Positions 36,647 to 45,230 of a DNA stretch of 64,000 nucleotides are shown here, one piece after another; the stretch's first letter is position 1, and each line of letters opens with the position of its first letter. The notes below the pieces were generated by a model. The model worked only from the letters and a program-made list of their open reading frames with translations. It searched no databases and was not told the DNA's origin. Source of the DNA: Brumimicrobium mesophilum (lineage in GTDB: Bacteria; Bacteroidota; Bacteroidia; Flavobacteriales_D; Crocinitomicaceae). The stretch is taken from positions 186,001 to 250,000 of the forward strand of contig NZ_PVSS01000004.1 in the NCBI RefSeq assembly GCF_003025005.1, given 5' to 3'. The translations under genes and the position numbers were made by a program.

Positions 36647-37237
36647 GCGTGTAAATATATTGAAAATATGTGATTTCAATAGGTGTTTACAATTGTAACA
36701 AAGTTAATTTTTACTAAAACAAAATAGGTTTACATTTGTTATCAATATTATCGTTCTATTCGAAATCTAGAAAACATTTGTAAACAAGCACCAAAGCCAA
36801 TTATCGCAATTCTAATACACACTTGTAAACAACCAATAAAACTTATGAGATACTATTTAAGAGATAGTTTGTTGGTAGAAATATAACTTCACTACATTTA
36901 ATTAAATGATTAAACTACTTTTGGGTAACTCTCAATTCTAATTAGTGGAGAATGAACCCTAATTCAATTGACTATAGGCAATAAAAGTGACTTCCTTGAA
37001 TTAAATGGCTGAAAAAACATTGTTTAAACGCAAAAAAAAACAGCACTGTTATCAGTTTGAAAGGAAAGCAATATACGGCCAACTCATCTCAAACTCACAA
37101 AAAAAACTTTAGCTCTATTCCTAGCGGTCTCAACGGCTTATAATTTGGATTTCAAGAATATGAAACAAACCCAAAATTTAAGCATTGTAAAACTTTTGGT
37201 CTACTTGACAAGTTTCAAATAGGCATTAAATCTTTAT
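36647..37237. other. Intergenic region with TTTGTAAAC-like motifs
   Basis: About 590 bases between two divergent genes. The part next to the exported-protein gene carries four GTTTACA/TGTAAAC motifs: 36685-36699 (with the 12-base palindrome TTACAATTGTAA at 36687-36698), 36728-36741, 36774-36785 and 36821-36830. From about 36850 to 37237 I see no gene, RNA or clear hairpin, only AT-rich sequence. Confidence 0.5.
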
Positions 37238-37268
37238 TTTGAATAGCCATAAAACTTACGTAAATTTG
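37238..37268 (+). promoter_or_regulatory. mnmA promoter
   Basis: TTTG at 37238-37241, a spacer of exactly 19 bases, then TAAATTTG at 37261-37268. This is a full match to TTTG-N19/20-TAnnTTTG, ending 20 bases before the mnmA ATG. Confidence 0.75.
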
Positions 37269-37288
37269 CACTCCTTAAAAATATAATC

Positions 37289-38470
37289 ATGAAACGTGTA
37301 GTTGTAGGTTTATCTGGTGGTGTTGACTCAAGTGTTGCTGCTTATCTATTGAAAGAGCAAGGTTATGATGTAATTGGTTTATTCATGAAGAATTGGCACG
37401 ATGAATCTGTTACCCTTTCTGACGAATGTCCTTGGATTGATGATTCTAACGATGCATTGTTGGTTGCTAATAAATTAGGCATTCCATTCCAGGTTATTGA
37501 TTTAAGTACAGAGTACAAGGAGCGTATTGTTGAGTATATGTTCGATGAATATGCTGCTGGAAGAACACCAAACCCAGATGTTTTATGTAATCGAGAAATT
37601 AAGTTTGATGTTTTCATGAAAAGAGCATTGGAGTTAGGTGTGGATTACGTTGCTACTGGTCACTATTGCAGACGACAAGACAATGCCGATGGAAGTGTAA
37701 GTTTACTTTCAGGGCTTGACAGAAACAAAGACCAATCTTATTTCTTATGTCAGTTAAGTCAAGACCAATTGAGTAAAGCACTTTTCCCTGTTGGAGATCT
37801 TCAAAAAGACGAAGTGCGTAGGATCGCCAAGGAACAAGGATTAATTACTGCTGATAAAAAGGACTCACAAGGTCTTTGCTTTATAGGTAAAGTAAGTTTA
37901 CCTGAATTTTTACAGCAAAAACTAAAAGTTAAACAGGGAAAAGTAATTGAAATTCCTGAAAACCTACCAGCTTTAACTGAGTATCACAATATAACTAGAG
38001 ATTTTGATCACATCGAAGAACTAGTGAAGCCTATTCATTTAAATGAAAAAGATGGAATTGAAGTAGCACAGCATCAAGGCGCTCATTTCTATACGGTTGG
38101 CCAAAGAAAAGGACTACACATTGGGGGACGACCAAACCCCTCTTTCGTACTTGAGATTGACACTGTTAACAACCTTGTTTTTAGCGGTCAAAAGGACACT
38201 CATTTAGGATTAAATAAACCAGCATTAAAAATTGATAATGAGTCAATTAGTTTTGTTAATATGAATAATCAGTTTAAGACGGGTGATATTACGGATGTTT
38301 TAGTTCGTATTCGCTATAGACAAGAACTTCAAAAAGCCAAGGTATTGCGTAAAGAAAACAGTACTTATGTTTTGTTTGATGATCTACAACGCGGAATTAC
38401 ACCAGGACAGTTTTGTGCTTTTTACGACAATTCTGGCGAATTAATTGGTTCGGGAGTAATTAGTTTTTAG
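37289..38470 (+). CDS. mnmA: tRNA-specific 2-thiouridylase MnmA
   Basis: A 393-residue enzyme that thiolates U34 in the wobble position of Lys, Glu and Gln tRNAs. The P-loop-like PPi motif [12 protein letters not shown] is at residues 8-19. The first catalytic cysteine lies in [12 protein letters not shown] near residue 100, and the second in S-Q-G-L-C-F-I-G near 200. The length is slightly above the family average. It has a good promoter 20 bases upstream. Its end overlaps the convergent XRE regulator gene by 11 bases. Confidence 0.95.
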   Translation: MKRVVVGLSGGVDSSVAAYLLKEQGYDVIGLFMKNWHDESVTLSDECPWIDDSNDALLVANKLGIPFQVIDLSTEYKERIVEYMFDEYAAGRTPNPDVLCNREIKFDVFMKRALELGVDYVATGHYCRRQDNADGSVSLLSGLDRNKDQSYFLCQLSQDQLSKALFPVGDLQKDEVRRIAKEQGLITADKKDSQGLCFIGKVSLPEFLQQKLKVKQGKVIEIPENLPALTEYHNITRDFDHIEELVKPIHLNEKDGIEVAQHQGAHFYTVGQRKGLHIGGRPNPSFVLEIDTVNNLVFSGQKDTHLGLNKPALKIDNESISFVNMNNQFKTGDITDVLVRIRYRQELQKAKVLRKENSTYVLFDDLQRGITPGQFCAFYDNSGELIGSGVISF

Positions 38471-38903
38471 GCAGCATCTCCTCAAAAGTCCCATCAGTGT
38501 AAAAGACTAAGATTTTCGAGATCTCTCTCGAACTATCTTCGCTTGAATCAGAATTTGTGACTGAATCCTCTGATTTACCCCCTCCATAAGCTCCTTGCTC
38601 CTCTTCTTTTAAAACCGTTGACAATGATTGCTCCTCTGAGTTTGTCACAGTGCTATTACGCTCATCTAGTTCTGCGCTTTCTACTGTTCTACCTATTTTC
38701 TTACCAGTAATCAACCAGTCTGCATTAACTTTGGGAAAAGTCAATAGGATTTTCTGAATAAAATCTATGCTTGGCTTATTCCTACCTGCTAATACATGAG
38801 AAATACTAGAACGTTGAACTCCTATCTCATCCGCAAAAGTTGCGTTGTTCATTCCATTCATTTTCATTACCATTTGTAACCTTTCGCTAATAGACATATA
38901 CAT
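38460..38903 (-). CDS. XRE-family helix-turn-helix regulator
   Basis: A 147-residue protein. The N-terminal 65 residues are a Cro/CI-type helix-turn-helix: [14 protein letters not shown], then [25 protein letters not shown]. The C-terminal half is a serine/glutamate-rich, probably disordered linker ending in a short hydrophobic strand ([15 protein letters not shown]). A second in-frame ATG two codons later is an equally good start. The upstream region carries repeated TTTTGTAAA motifs, suggesting autoregulation. Confidence 0.82.
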   Translation of the reverse strand: MYMSISERLQMVMKMNGMNNATFADEIGVQRSSISHVLAGRNKPSIDFIQKILLTFPKVNADWLITGKKIGRTVESAELDERNSTVTNSEEQSLSTVLKEEEQGAYGGGKSEDSVTNSDSSEDSSREISKILVFYTDGTFEEMLPKN

Positions 38904-39018
38904 TTGTTTACCGCTAAAATAAGAAAAACAAAGTTACAATTACAAAAGTAAATAAAGTATTTTTTATTGATTAACTTTTGTAAATCATTAAGTTTAGTAT
39001 TTAGTTACTTTTGTAAAC
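38903..39018. promoter_or_regulatory. Cluster of TTTGTAAAC-like sites upstream of the XRE gene
   Basis: Within 116 bases there are TTTGTTTAC at 38903-38911, TTACAATTACAAAAGTAA at about 38934-38951, TTTTGTAAAT at 38976-38985 and TTTTGTAAAC at 39009-39018. The same motif occurs four times upstream of the exported-protein gene near 36700. They are plausible operator sites for the adjacent XRE regulator. Confidence 0.45.
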
Positions 39019-39090
39019 ATGCTTTTAACATGTTCAAACTGCAAGTTGCCGTTACCAAATGATTATTTTGTTGATAATAGAGCGCAATAA
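39019..39090 (+). CDS. Possible 23-residue ORF with a CxxC motif
   Basis: An ATG immediately after a TACTTTTG box (39006-39013) opens a 23-codon frame containing C-S-N-C near its start and N-D-Y-F-V-D in its second half, then TAA. It would be read from a nearly leaderless transcript, divergent from the XRE gene. No -33 element is found at the right distance. It may be chance, a leader peptide or the remnant of a longer gene. Confidence 0.2.
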   Translation: MLLTCSNCKLPLPNDYFVDNRAQ

Positions 39091-39368
39091 TTAAAGATTA
39101 GCGAATAAATCTCTTCCGAACTTCACAATATATTAGTGTGTGAAGACCTGGAATGAAATCAAATCCAATTATCTCTTATTTTCAACTACACAGTTAGGGT
39201 AAAACTATAATACAAACACTCTTCTACCACTCCTGAAGAATATGTGACATATTAACGAAAGATTGTCTGTTTAAAAATACAAGGCATAAAAAAAAGAGGA
39301 ACCTTAAACCCTCTTTTCTTTAAATAAAACAACGTTAAACTATAAACATTGAACAAAAGTATAAACTA
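39091..39368. other. Intergenic region holding one terminator
   Basis: This is the rest of the 465-base gap after the XRE gene. Apart from the hairpin at 39292-39317 I see no gene, RNA or repeat in it. Confidence 0.4.
39292..39317 (-). terminator. Intrinsic terminator of the 64-residue gene
   Basis: The arms AAAAGAGG and CCTCTTTT enclose a 10-base loop. On the minus strand the stem is followed directly by a run of T. It lies about 50 bases after the stop codon of the 64-residue gene and supports that gene being transcribed. Confidence 0.6.
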
Positions 39369-39563
39369 TTAGTTCATTGAAAACCCGCAAGTAAACAGGT
39401 TTTTATGTTCAATTTTCTTTTCTGGATATTTTCGAACTACATCCATCAATTTCTCAACTTGAATCTGTGTAAGCTGAATTTCAATCTCTTTATTAAATGG
39501 ATTTGACAACTGCTCCTGGGCAATTTTCAAATGATTAAGCGCTATAACATATCGATTTTTCAT
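39369..39563 (-). CDS. Small hypothetical protein, 64 residues
   Basis: A 64-residue, mostly helical and charged protein beginning M-K-N-R-Y-V-I-A-L-N-H-L-K-I-A and ending C-G-F-S-M-N. I recognise no family. It is a plausible gene for two reasons: a clean intrinsic terminator lies just past its stop on the same strand, and no alternative frame explains the region. Its amphipathic helices suggest a small binding or structural protein, but no function is claimed. Confidence 0.5.
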   Translation of the reverse strand: MKNRYVIALNHLKIAQEQLSNPFNKEIEIQLTQIQVEKLMDVVRKYPEKKIEHKNLFTCGFSMN

Positions 39564-39704
39564 ATCTCTTTGTTTTAATAACTATTCCTTCTTACGCACG
39601 TTCACTCAAGTGGTTACATTATTTAACGTTTAATTAACATTATTGAATGTTTTTGTAAAGAATATATTTAGACCAAGGTTAACAAAATATTGATTTATAA
39701 GCAC

Positions 39705-40220
39705 TTATGGTCGATATGTGTTTTTTACATTTTTGTTGTTTTTTTTGCTTTCATCTAGCTCAAAGAGTATACTAATGATTAGAATAAAAATATAAAAAGG
39801 AAACAAAATTAGCTTCATACATTTTTGCAAAATAAACCTAGCTCCTATTTTTGACTTTGATTTTGAATTTTCCCTAGTATTTACGGCATTCTTAGATTTG
39901 AATTGTACAATCCTTTCTTCCTTTTTTAACTTGAAGCGAAATTTTGCCTTTTTCTTTTCTTTTGCTTTTTTCTCTTTTTCATCGTCTTGATCTAATTTGA
40001 AAAATCTATTTGCGCGACTCATTAATATCTCAGCTAATCCATATTCTCTTATATTGGTCAGTGAATACTCCTTATAACTTAATAAGAACTGAAACAACAA
40101 AGTCTTTAATTGAATTACCAGTGAAATGCTTAACTCAATAACTTCTTGCTTAATTTGTATTAACTCTCCTTTAAGTTCCTCTAATACAATTCTATTCTCT
40201 TCTGATACGGCTATATACAT
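39705..40220 (-). CDS. Hypothetical coiled-coil protein with a C-terminal membrane helix
   Basis: A 171-residue protein. A helical N-terminus with heptad-like pattern (residues 5-55, E-L-K-G-E-L-I-Q-I-K-Q-E-V-I-E-L) is followed by a strongly lysine-rich middle (about 78-130, K-E-K-K-A-K-E-K-K-K-A-K). A hydrophobic segment at about 137-152 could anchor it in the membrane, and the tail is charged. I do not recognise a family. It is divergent from the 367-residue gene across a 150-base region filled with TTAAG motifs. Confidence 0.55.
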   Translation of the reverse strand: MYIAVSEENRIVLEELKGELIQIKQEVIELSISLVIQLKTLLFQFLLSYKEYSLTNIREYGLAEILMSRANRFFKLDQDDEKEKKAKEKKKAKFRFKLKKEERIVQFKSKNAVNTRENSKSKSKIGARFILQKCMKLILFPFYIFILIISILFELDESKKNNKNVKNTYRP

Positions 40221-40277
40221 GACTATCGTTGTTGTTTATTGCAAATATCCACAGAATGCTTGTAACCTTTTCTTCAA

Positions 40278-40349
40278 TTAAGCACTATACATGTATTAAG
40301 TGAATTGTTTAAACTTAATTAAGTAGATTAAGCTAAGAATTAAGTTAAG
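40278..40349. promoter_or_regulatory. TTAAG repeat array between divergent genes
   Basis: The pentamer TTAAG occurs six times on the plus strand, starting at 40278, 40296, 40319, 40328, 40340 and 40345, with TTTAAAC and TTAATTAAG in between. The array ends 7 bases before a TATTTTTG -7 box at 40356-40363, whose predicted start is only about 3 bases before the 40371 ATG. It looks like a multi-site protein-binding region, but AT-rich chance is possible. Confidence 0.35.
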
Positions 40350-40370
40350 TTTTTCTATTTTTGCTATTTC

Positions 40371-41474
40371 ATGAGACTGGCTGGTACATATCACCCCATA
40401 CCTTATCTTCTAGAAAGGATTACCGAGTATTTACCGGGAGTTACTGTCATGTCTGGAATTTGGCTAGACTTCAACAAAGAGATTTACTCTTCGAATGAAA
40501 AAATCCCATTAAACCACTATCTTAAAGTAAGAGCTCAAAACATTAGAAATACGTCGCTTAATTACGAATGGTCGAATGACACGGAATTGTTTTCAGAAAT
40601 AAAAAAATCTAAAACCCAACTTAGCTTAGAAGATGAAGATGCTTTAAATGTTTTAAAATTATATTTCCCCTCGCCTGTTGATGAATTCAAAGATGTTGTA
40701 CTTATTGCTTTTCCGCAAAATGTATTTCTAAAAAGTCTAAATTCGAAATTTAAAGGAATTAGCACTCAAGAAAAACACATCCTAGGAAACCTTTTAATTT
40801 CAATTCTTTCTGCTGAACACAAAAGAGCAATTCAAGAAAGGTCATTTTTACATAGTGTTGAATATATAAATCGCAAAAAAGACGCAAGAATAAAACAATT
40901 AACTGATGATTTAAAATCAACAGAACAACTTTACAGTTCTTCAATTCGAAATATTATCAATGATTTTAAAAATAAGTTAGAAAAGAACTTAAATAAAACT
41001 TTTGTGATTCAGAATCAAGTGATTTACAGATTAGCTAAAGAACGTTTAACTATTGAAAACATTGAATTAGTGATTAAAAACGCTGTTTACTTAGCTTATA
41101 ATCTCAGTGTTTCAGATGAAACAATTCAAATCTCCATAGATCACCTTCATTTGGATAAATTGCAAGAAATAAAAAGCAAAACTTCATCAATTACTGCTTC
41201 AAATAATGGAAAAACCTCTGTATTATTGGATAAATATGAAGAAGCTGCAATTCGAATAGCTTCGCTAGGCTTGACAATTAATGGTAAAAATATAGCTATG
41301 CAATTAGACCCTCCGGTAACCCCCCCAGCTATAACGGATGCCGTAAAAAAGAAGAAATCAAAAATTGCATATTTACTTCAACAATATCCAGAGAAGTGGC
41401 CAAACATTCGAAAAGCAATTAGACCGATATCAAATTTAGATGCATCCAACAAAATGGTAAGTAACGCATCCTAA
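40371..41474 (+). CDS. Unrecognised helical protein, possible regulator
   Basis: A 367-residue soluble protein I cannot assign. Residues 1-150 are mixed alpha/beta and begin M-R-L-A-G-T-Y-H-P-I-P-Y-L. Residues about 165-215 are a probable coiled coil (R-I-K-Q-L-T-D-D-L-K-S-T-E-Q-L-Y). The last 90 residues resemble a compact helical DNA-binding module: L-L-D-K-Y-E-E-A-A-I-R-I-A-S-L-G-L-T-I-N-G-K-N-I-A, then K-K-K-K-S-K-I-A-Y-L-L-Q-Q-Y-P-E-K-W-P. That would fit a transcription factor whose sites are the nearby TTAAG motifs, but this is a guess from pattern only. Confidence 0.6.
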   Translation: MRLAGTYHPIPYLLERITEYLPGVTVMSGIWLDFNKEIYSSNEKIPLNHYLKVRAQNIRNTSLNYEWSNDTELFSEIKKSKTQLSLEDEDALNVLKLYFPSPVDEFKDVVLIAFPQNVFLKSLNSKFKGISTQEKHILGNLLISILSAEHKRAIQERSFLHSVEYINRKKDARIKQLTDDLKSTEQLYSSSIRNIINDFKNKLEKNLNKTFVIQNQVIYRLAKERLTIENIELVIKNAVYLAYNLSVSDETIQISIDHLHLDKLQEIKSKTSSITASNNGKTSVLLDKYEEAAIRIASLGLTINGKNIAMQLDPPVTPPAITDAVKKKKSKIAYLLQQYPEKWPNIRKAIRPISNLDASNKMVSNAS

Positions 41475-41563
41475 TTTATATTTTTTAAATTTCTAATAAT
41501 TGTAATTTTATAACATTATATATTACTAACATGATTCAACCTTTCAAATCAATAAATTAGCAT

Positions 41564-41571
41564 TAACTTTG
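41564..41571 (+). promoter_or_regulatory. -7 box of ispH
   Basis: TAACTTTG fits TAnnTTTG 21 bases before the ispH ATG. The upstream element is weak, with TTTC instead of TTTG at an 18-base distance. Confidence 0.45.
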
Positions 41572-41592
41572 AAAATGTAAATAGTTTAGAAG

Positions 41593-42825
41593 ATGAAAGA
41601 GTTTGATATCCCAGAGTTTTACCGCTCTCCTATTATATCTAAAGTTAAGAATCTGCGTAAAGTTGCAGACCCAAGAAAAAGAGACTTTACACCAACAGTT
41701 TTAGACTTTGGCCCTGTCCGTTTTCATATTTCTCGTCATTTTGGCTTTTGTTACGGTGTTGAGAATGCAATTGAAATTTCATACAAGGCCATTGTAGAAA
41801 ACAGAGGAAAAAGAATTTTTCTCTTGAGTCAAATGATTCATAATCCTAATGTAAACACTGACTTATTAGAAAATGGAATTCAATTCTTACAAGATACTGA
41901 AGGAAATGAATTAATATCTTTTGATGAACTAAATTCAGAAGATGTCGTTATCATCCCTGCATTTGGAGCGCCTATTGAAACCATTTTGAAACTTGAAGAA
42001 AAAGGGGTTGATGTAAAATCCTACAATACAACTTGTCCTTTTGTTGAAAAAGTATGGAATCGTTCAAAGAAACTTGGAGAAACAGAACACAGCATTATAA
42101 TACATGGTAAAAATAATCACGAAGAGACTAGAGCTACCTTTTCTCATAGTTCATCAGAAGCACCTTCTGTTGTTGTAAGAGATATTGGAGATACAGTTTT
42201 TTTAATGGACATTGTCCTAGGCAATAAACCAAAAGAAGATTTTTACACCTATTTTGCCGGAAAACATTCTGAAGGATTTGATGTGGAAATTCATTTAGAC
42301 AAGCTAGGTGTTGTGAATCAAACTACCATGTTAGCCACAGAAACACAGGAAATCGCTGACTTTGTAAAAGACACAATGATTCATAAATATGGTGAACAAA
42401 ATATTAAAGAGCATTTCGCCGACACCAGAGATACCTTATGCTATGCTACAAATGATAATCAAAATTCAACTTATGGATTAATGGAATCAGATGCTGATTT
42501 AGCTATCGTGGTTGGAGGTTACAACAGTTCAAACACTACCCATCTCGTTGAATTATTAGAAGAAAAATATCCAAGTTACTTTATTAATACAGAGAAAGAT
42601 TTAATAAGTGAATTTGAATTGAGCCATTTTAACATTCACTCGAAAGAAGTTGAGAAATCGACTAATTATTTACCAAAAAAATCAATTGTAGACATTATTT
42701 TAACCTCAGGTGCCTCATGTCCTGACGCTGTAGTCGATCGAGTACTACATAAATTACTTTCTTATTACAGTGATACAAAGTCAATTGAAGAAGCATTAGC
42801 TGATGCAGCAAATAATATTCAATAA
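41593..42825 (+). CDS. ispH: 4-hydroxy-3-methylbut-2-enyl diphosphate reductase
   Basis: A 410-residue last enzyme of the MEP isoprenoid pathway, which makes IPP and DMAPP with a 4Fe-4S cluster. The three cluster cysteines are visible: R-H-F-G-F-C-Y-G-V near residue 53, N-T-T-C-P-F-V-E near 151, and T-S-G-A-S-C-P-D-A-V near 377. At 410 residues it belongs to the long form of the family, also seen in plants and cyanobacteria, and not the roughly 310-residue enterobacterial form. It is followed by the SRP RNA gene, which has its own promoter. Confidence 0.93.
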   Translation: MKEFDIPEFYRSPIISKVKNLRKVADPRKRDFTPTVLDFGPVRFHISRHFGFCYGVENAIEISYKAIVENRGKRIFLLSQMIHNPNVNTDLLENGIQFLQDTEGNELISFDELNSEDVVIIPAFGAPIETILKLEEKGVDVKSYNTTCPFVEKVWNRSKKLGETEHSIIIHGKNNHEETRATFSHSSSEAPSVVVRDIGDTVFLMDIVLGNKPKEDFYTYFAGKHSEGFDVEIHLDKLGVVNQTTMLATETQEIADFVKDTMIHKYGEQNIKEHFADTRDTLCYATNDNQNSTYGLMESDADLAIVVGGYNSSNTTHLVELLEEKYPSYFINTEKDLISEFELSHFNIHSKEVEKSTNYLPKKSIVDIILTSGASCPDAVVDRVLHKLLSYYSDTKSIEEALADAANNIQ

Positions 42826-42841
42826 TATTTTTCAATAATGC

Positions 42842-42871
42842 TTGCAGACTAAAATCAAATTACTAATTTTG
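42842..42871 (+). promoter_or_regulatory. Promoter of the SRP RNA gene
   Basis: TTG at 42842-42844, a 19-base spacer, then TAATTTTG at 42864-42871. The RNA's paired 5' end begins 4-5 bases downstream, which fixes the distance between the box and the transcription start in this genome. Confidence 0.75.
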
Positions 42872-42875
42872 CGGC

Positions 42876-42973
42876 GGGGTAAGTCTTGTACGACCAGCTC
42901 CCTCTGAACCCCCCAGGACGGGAACGTAGCAAGGGTAAGAGGTTGTAGCGGTGCGATTCAAGTAGCTTACCCC
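42876..42973 (+). ncRNA. ffs: Bacterial small SRP RNA (4.5S type)
   Basis: About 98 bases with paired ends (GGGGTAAG at the 5' side, CTTACCCC at the 3' side). The apical region contains C-C-A-G-G-A-C-G-G-G-A-A-C-G-T-A-G-C-A-A-G-G, which holds the GNAR-type tetraloop and the conserved internal loops that bind Ffh. It is followed directly by a run of nine T after CAC, an intrinsic-terminator-like end. It forms the core of the signal recognition particle that targets membrane proteins; yidC lies 2.3 kb downstream. Confidence 0.92.
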
Positions 42974-42984
42974 ACTTTTTTTTT

Positions 42985-43275
42985 ATAAGAAAAAGTAATT
43001 CACCACCATCTTCCAAAGAACTCTTTTCGAATTTAATTTAATAAGGACCTCACCTCCCTAATAATATTATTATATTCTAAATAATCCATTTAGACCCAAT
43101 GGTATTAAGTAAATTAAATTTAACCTTTTAATATATTTATACAACAATAACCATCCTTGGGATTTCACAAGATCATCTTTAAATGAAATTTATATAAAAC
43201 AGAACACTATCTATTTATAACTATTTAACAAACAGATAATTAAGTTGTTAAATAATGAATAAATTGGTGTAAATA
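42985..43275. other. Intergenic region without a recognised gene
   Basis: About 290 AT-rich bases after the SRP RNA terminator. I see no gene, no hairpin worth naming and no repeat. It ends at the promoter of the short transcript described next. Confidence 0.4.
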
Positions 43276-43307
43276 TTTGTGATATCTTGCATAATAATCT
43301 ATTTTTG
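43276..43307 (+). promoter_or_regulatory. Promoter of a short orphan transcript
   Basis: TTTG at 43276-43279, exactly 20 bases, then TATTTTTG at 43300-43307. This is a full consensus match with no gene directly downstream. By analogy with the SRP RNA promoter, transcription should start at about 43311-43312. Confidence 0.65.
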
Positions 43308-43310
43308 TAT

Positions 43311-43378
43311 CGATTTAGGTGGTTAAGTTAGGTTGATATGCAAGAGAGAAAGACGCTCGTTTTTCTCTCTTGTTTTTT
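43311..43378 (+). ncRNA. Putative ~68-nt small RNA or leader transcript
   Basis: A full-consensus promoter ends at 43307, and an intrinsic terminator ends at about 43378. The predicted RNA is only about 68 bases, half of it the terminator hairpin, preceded by a G/T-rich single-stranded stretch around GGTGGTTAAG. It cannot encode a protein of note: its only ATG frame runs past the terminator. pyrG has its own promoter 170 bases further on, so this is a separate unit. The function is unknown. Confidence 0.5.
43341..43377 (+). terminator. Strong intrinsic terminator
   Basis: An 11-base perfect stem (CAAGAGAGAAA and TTTCTCTCTTG) with a loop of about 10 bases is followed by six T. It lies about 30 bases after the predicted start of the short transcript and 208 bases before pyrG. 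Confidence 0.85.
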
Positions 43379-43526
43379 ATGCAAGAAATTGATACTTCTT
43401 ATATTCATTCAACCCTAAAACCAATTTCAATTTATACTTATGCAAATTATGCGATTCACTTAACCATTTCAATCAAAGAACATTCAATATTATTCTAAAA
43501 AACATTGATAAAAAAATAAAGAATTC

Positions 43527-43562
43527 ATGTAACTCATAAGTATTCTTGTATCTTTGCCCCCC
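43527..43562 (+). promoter_or_regulatory. pyrG promoter with a C-run at the start site
   Basis: TATCTTTG at 43549-43556 is preceded, after a 19-base spacer, by a weak -33 element (CATG). It is followed directly by six C (43557-43562). Using the 4-5 base distance seen at the SRP RNA gene, transcription should begin inside this C-run. The first nucleotide used to make CTP-synthase mRNA would then be CTP itself. Confidence 0.55.
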
Positions 43563-43566
43563 GTAG

Positions 43567-45195
<1,629 letters not shown>

Positions 45196-45230
45196 ACAAT
45201 TTTAAATATTGCGAATAGAAAAAAAGTGTA

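Noticed and set aside
43338-43418. 26-codon ORF beginning in the orphan transcript
   Set aside because: Its frame extends about 40 bases beyond the terminator, so the short RNA could not encode it in full.
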